From Methanosarcina sp. UBA5 (GTDB lineage Archaea; Halobacteriota; Methanosarcinia; Methanosarcinales; Methanosarcinaceae): a stretch of 58,082 bases of DNA. The translations under genes were made by a program, and so were the position numbers. Within the stretch, counting starts at the first letter, position 1. Each line of letters begins with the position of its first letter. The DNA lies in the NCBI RefSeq assembly GCF_002505485.1, contig NZ_DAVG01000053.1:1-58082 (forward strand). The letters run 5' to 3'. The notes beneath the pieces are model-generated. The model was not told where the DNA came from. It made no database searches and was given only the letters and a program-made list of their open reading frames with translations. Below are positions 55,113 through 58,082 of the stretch, in pieces.

Positions 55113-55871
55113 TCATATGAACTTTTCTATACTGGCCGAAGCTTCTGTTTCCTGGCCCTCAGGCTCGTTTGATGCATACCCCATTTTTCGCTCGGTTTTT
55201 CTTATTACGCCCCTCAAAGTCTGAACTTCCCTTGGGGTTAGCCCTGCTCTTCCGAATATTCTCCGCAGCATCAGATAAGTTTTATCTTTTTTGTGAGGTG
55301 GATAATCGATTTCCTCCAGCAATTCCTCCAGATGCCCGTATAAAAGCTGGAGATCAAACCCATCGGAAAGCGGACTGTTCCCTCCTTCCAGATCCGAGAG
55401 TTCATAAAGCACCACTGCAACGGCATGTGAGAGATTCATAATTGGATATATCTCAGAAGTTGGGATAGTAAAGAGCATATCAAAGCTTTTGAGCTCATCA
55501 TTCCGGAAACCGGTGTCTTCGCGCCCAAAAAGAATTGCAACCGTTCCGCTGTAATCTTTCAGTCTCTCTTTGAGTTCTCTGGAGGTATAAAGCGGAAGGC
55601 GGATGTGTTCTCCGTTTTTCAGACTTGCCACCCCTGTAGTCCCTATCCTCAGGTTTGCGCCTTCTACAGCTTCTTCAAGCGTTGAGGCAATTCTTGCTCC
55701 TTCAAGGACGTCTCTTGCATGCGATGACATGGCTCTTGCTTCCCCTTCAAGTTTACAGGGATTTACAAGCACCAGGTCAGTATATCCGAAATTCTTCATT
55801 GCTCTTGCAACAGATCCAACATTCCCTTGATACATGGGCTCTACAAGTATTATACGAATTTCAAGTGACAA
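55113..55871 (-). CDS. SPOUT (TrmH/SpoU) RNA methyltransferase, TrmJ-like
   Basis: 252 residues from TTG 55871, chosen because AAAGGA lies 9 nt upstream and the ferredoxin remnant ends at 55894; a longer ATG start at 55916 would overlap that remnant. SPOUT marks: VEPMYQGNVGSVARAMKNFG, LVNPCKLEGEARAMS, the SAM knot LFGREDTGFRNDEL, and IMNLSHAVAVVLYEL. Archaeal TrmJ methylates the 2'-O of C32 in tRNA. The exact tRNA site is inferred from the family. C-terminal extension of about 70 residues is typical. Confidence 0.9.
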   Translation of the reverse strand: MSLEIRIILVEPMYQGNVGSVARAMKNFGYTDLVLVNPCKLEGEARAMSSHARDVLEGARIASTLEEAVEGANLRIGTTGVASLKNGEHIRLPLYTSRELKERLKDYSGTVAILFGREDTGFRNDELKSFDMLFTIPTSEIYPIMNLSHAVAVVLYELSDLEGGNSPLSDGFDLQLLYGHLEELLEEIDYPPHKKDKTYLMLRRIFGRAGLTPREVQTLRGVIRKTERKMGYASNEPEGQETEASASIEKFI

Positions 55872-55893
55872 ATTTCTCAGTCCTTTTTTAAAA

Positions 55894-56089
55894 TCAGTTT
55901 TCAAATGTGATTGCATCTTCCATACAGACAGTCACACACATTCTGCAACCCAGGCAGTAAGATGAATCATTTAAAATGCAGACCTTTTTCCATGATTTTT
56001 TTCTATCGAGTAAACTCTCGGGCCTTCTGGGCAGGCAGCCTTGCATTTACCACAGCCTGTACATTCTTCTCATCAATATATGTTTTCAT
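55894..56089 (-). pseudogene. Ferredoxin 2[4Fe-4S], broken by two single-base shifts
   Basis: Read by hand on the minus strand. ATG 56089 starts MKTYIDEKN, then the frame must shift to read CTGCGKCKAACPEGP, then again in a run of seven A (55994-56000) to read VCILNDSSYCLGCRMCVTVC and the end EDAITFEN at TGA 55894-55896. The two CxxCxxCxxxC clusters are intact, so the parent was a typical ferredoxin. Each shift needs one extra base. Two independent losses within 200 nt argue for a decayed gene; sequencing error or programmed shift is less likely but not excluded. Confidence 0.8.
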
Positions 56090-56467
56090 GCATATTGTTT
56101 TCCGTGTGTTCCGGCTTCATTGTTGTATGCTTCTGTCTTATTATTTTTCGGTCTCATTATAGTCTATTTAGGTTTTATTGTCATTTCTTTTTCCTATTTC
56201 AGTCCTTTCCTGTTTTAGCTTTTGCTTTTTTGTTTCTTTCTTCCTTGTAGTTTTTTCCCGTTTTGAATTTAGAAATATTATTTCTCCTCATATTACTCCC
56301 AAATGTTAGTCTTAAGTTCGCTAATGAAATAGAAAGATGAAATCGAAATATCAAATCACAAGATCCAGTTCTGGTTTTGACCTCGACTGTGGCTAAAACT
56401 TAAATTCAAAGACTGCCCTATGTTTTAACTATAAAAGTGATTATTTTAAAAAAGAAATGGTGATTAA
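56090..56467. other. Divergent intergenic region
   Basis: T-rich on the plus strand (many TTTTT and CTTTC runs from 56160 to 56280), no gene. It separates the ferredoxin remnant from the rubrerythrin-like gene. AAATGGTGATTAAATG at the end holds GGTGAT, the ribosome-binding site for ATG 56468. Confidence 0.4.
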
Positions 56468-56851
56468 ATGAGTCTTGAAGAAATTCTTAAAAATACTTTT
56501 AAAGGAGAGACTACTGAAGTTGGTTGGTATCTCGCAATGTCGAAGGTTGCTGAGCGGGAAGGATTTCCGGATGTTGCGGTTTATCTCCGCCAGATCGCCA
56601 TGGACGAGGCCTGGCACGCTACCGAGGTAGCTGAAATCCTGGGACTTGTTAAAGAAACAACTCTTGAAAATCTGGAAATGATGTTTGAAGGAGAGAGTAA
56701 AGCTGAAATTGAGAAAGCTGAAGCTGCAGAATTAGCCAGGAAGGAAGGTAATACAAAAGCTGCTCTTTTCTTTGAGAAGGCATCTCTGGATGAAGCCAGG
56801 CATAAAGCAGGGCTTAACGGATTCTTGGAAAGGATGAGAAAACAGAAATAA
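56468..56851 (+). CDS. Rubrerythrin-like ferritin-fold protein without rubredoxin domain
   Basis: 127 residues. Diiron-site motifs: GETTEVGWYLAMSKVAEREG (Glu), MDEAWHATEVAEILG (ExxH type) and LDEARHKAGLNGF near the C-terminus, so a four-helix ferritin-like bundle. The usual C-terminal rubredoxin domain is absent. Rubrerythrins reduce peroxide; this short form needs an external electron donor. Likely oxidative-stress defence. GGTGAT precedes the ATG, and a strong terminator follows. Confidence 0.88.
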   Translation: MSLEEILKNTFKGETTEVGWYLAMSKVAEREGFPDVAVYLRQIAMDEAWHATEVAEILGLVKETTLENLEMMFEGESKAEIEKAEAAELARKEGNTKAALFFEKASLDEARHKAGLNGFLERMRKQK

Positions 56852-56854
56852 AAA

Positions 56855-56872
56855 AAGGATCTTTTGATCCTT
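56855..56872 (+). terminator. Hairpin after the rubrerythrin-like gene
   Basis: AAGGATC pairs with GATCCTT around loop TTTT, 4 nt after the stop, followed by CTTTCTCC. A compact perfect 7-bp stem. Confidence 0.65.
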
Positions 56873-57308
56873 CTTTCTCCATATTTACAACTTTTAAATG
56901 CAGCTTTAATTACAAATATTATCTAATTCTGTGATATTAGAGTAAATTAAATTACGTCAGGCGTATAATTTTATATTGTTTTGAACCGATATACTCTCTG
57001 GATCTTAAATCCTTTCACGGATCCGAGAAATATATTTAATCCGGAGAAGTACAGGAACATCGGATTCTTTGTCTTCTGGATGGGGGTCTAATTTCAGGGG
57101 GCTTAAGCAGAATTCGTGGTGGCTGCTAATTGATTCAGGAGCCTATCAGCTCTATCGATTTAGCCTTTACTTTCGATTTTCCTGTATTAGTCTTAGGTCA
57201 AATAATGATCAAAATCTGAGGCAATAACGATCAAATTTTGAAACGAAGATAAAATCGAACAAATCTTGAAGTAAATTCTGAATCAACTAAGTTGGAGGAG
57301 TGTATAAT
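56873..57308. other. Intergenic region before the sulfite-reductase-like gene
   Basis: AT-rich, no gene. A TATA-like AAATATATTTAAT is at about 57027-57040. GGAGGAG (57294-57300) is 8 nt before ATG 57309 and sets that start. Confidence 0.45.
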
Positions 57309-57986
57309 ATGGTAAGTCGTGAGTATGTGAAAGGGGATCTTCCCGAAAAAGCTGCAATTCTGCAAAGAGATGGCGAAACGTATGCAATTGCTCCCCATAT
57401 TCCTGGAGGAATCGTATACCCTGAAACTCTTAGAAAAATAGCTGACATTGCAGAAAAGTATGGTGCTGCAGCCCTTAAAATCACCTCGGCCCAGAGGATT
57501 GCAATTGTAGGATTAAAAGAAGAAGATCTGGATGCAGCATGGGGAGAGCTAAATCTAAAACCCGGAGCTGCCATAGGACTCTGCGTCCGCAGCGTTAAAA
57601 TTTGCCCTGGTACTACGTTCTGCAAGAGAGGCAAACAGGATTCAGTCGGGCTTGGATTAAAACTTGATGAAAAATACCACGGGATGCAGCTCCCTTCCAA
57701 ATTCAAAATGGGGGTTTCCGGGTGCCAAAATTCGTGCTCTGAACCTATGATAAAGGATATAGGGCTGATGGGCACGGCAAAAGGCTTTAATTTATCTGTA
57801 GGAGGCAGTGCCGGCCCGCGTCCAAGGCTTGGGACTGTAGTGGCAAAAGATCTCACCGAAGAGCAGGCTCTGGATCTTGTTGAAAAGATAATTAACTTCT
57901 ACAAGGGATACCCGAAACCAAGAAGAATTGGAGAAGTAATTGACGAGATCGGGCTTGAGAAATTCAAAGTAGAAGTGGGGTTATAA
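57309..57986 (+). CDS. Small sulfite/nitrite-reductase-like siroheme protein
   Basis: 225 residues, about half of a normal sulfite reductase subunit. Siroheme/[4Fe-4S] motif CPGTTFC (Cys99, Cys105) and CQNSC (Cys139, Cys143). The N-terminus has the ferrodoxin-like half-domain (KITSAQRIAIVGL). No C-terminal ferredoxin domain. Small siroheme proteins of this kind are widespread in methanogens; whether they reduce sulfite is not settled. GGAGGAG places the start. Confidence 0.9.
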   Translation: MVSREYVKGDLPEKAAILQRDGETYAIAPHIPGGIVYPETLRKIADIAEKYGAAALKITSAQRIAIVGLKEEDLDAAWGELNLKPGAAIGLCVRSVKICPGTTFCKRGKQDSVGLGLKLDEKYHGMQLPSKFKMGVSGCQNSCSEPMIKDIGLMGTAKGFNLSVGGSAGPRPRLGTVVAKDLTEEQALDLVEKIINFYKGYPKPRRIGEVIDEIGLEKFKVEVGL

Positions 57987-58020
57987 AAAGCTCTCTTAAT
58001 TGTCAGAGACGCTTTTTACC

Positions 58021-58082
58021 TTAGCCAATGTTTCTCGGTCAGGCCTTTTTTGAAAAGGGCTGTGCCACAACCGTTGCGCCGG
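58021..58082. repeat. Partial copy of the hairpin repeat at the window edge
   Basis: An inverted repeat around CCTTTTTTGAAAAGG (58040-58062) is followed by ACAACCGTTGCGCCGG, the same two modules, in the same order, as at 43850-43934. It runs off the window. Confidence 0.7.

Overview
The window looks like a chromosomal segment of a Methanosarcina-type methanogenic archaeon. The evidence is archaeal informational genes (MCM, RFC small subunit, OB-fold RPA with its partner, a histone, RpoN, RpoK, eL18), an archaeal mevalonate-pathway gene set, two-subunit pyruvate carboxylase, PKD-domain surface proteins, frequent TTG/GTG starts behind strong GGAGG or GGTGATC ribosome-binding sites, and long AT-rich intergenic stretches with small hairpin repeats. 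The species cannot be fixed from the sequence alone.

Layout. 1-4.4 kb: cell-surface block (5'-truncated subtilase with two PKD domains, seven-repeat beta-propeller/PKD protein, NosD-like beta-helix protein). 4.7-9.5 kb: RPA and its COG3390 partner, serA, a DUF2240 gene. 9.6-11.2 kb: a 2-keto-acid decarboxylase, unusual for a methanogen. 11.9-18.6 kb: co-directional informational and isoprenoid block (eL18, uL13, uS9, rpoN, tRNA-Pro, rpoK, uS2, memo, mvk, ipk, fni). 19.8-22.2 kb: RNase J and idsA. 22.2-27.8 kb: gene-poor DNA with two small candidate genes and short repeats around ppdK. 27.8-34.4 kb: citrate synthase, a UbiD-family decarboxylase with both aconitase-X subunits, an M50 protease and a B12/radical-SAM protein. 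35-45 kb: rqcH-pelA, DUF1614, diadenylate cyclase, thpR, rfcS, a broken COG2426 transporter, a histone and a methyltransferase. 45-50.5 kb: pycB-pycA-birA and an S-layer-like protein. 50.7-58 kb: two coiled-coil proteins, DUF424, mcm, a SPOUT methyltransferase behind a frameshifted ferredoxin, a rubrerythrin-like protein and a small sulfite-reductase-like protein.

How the genes work together. Mevalonate kinase, phosphomevalonate dehydratase (aconitase X large and small), anhydromevalonate-phosphate decarboxylase (UbiD family), isopentenyl phosphate kinase, type-2 IPP isomerase and a prenyl diphosphate synthase together give the archaeal mevalonate route from mevalonate to long prenyl diphosphates for ether lipids. 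HMG-CoA synthase and reductase and a UbiX-type flavin prenyltransferase are not here. Pyruvate carboxylase, PPDK and citrate synthase sit at the pyruvate/PEP/oxaloacetate node. BirA biotinylates PycB and may repress its own operon through a candidate operator whose half-sites flank the pyc TATA box. RqcH and Pelota overlap by 4 bp and form a ribosome-rescue pair. RPA, RFC small subunit and MCM are three replication components in separate places.

No CRISPR array, prophage, insertion sequence or rRNA was seen. The most useful non-standard observations are the BirA-like operator, the twice-frameshifted ferredoxin, the in-frame gutted COG2426 gene, an unlisted 46-residue zinc-ribbon gene, the dispersed hairpin repeats, and the decarboxylase.
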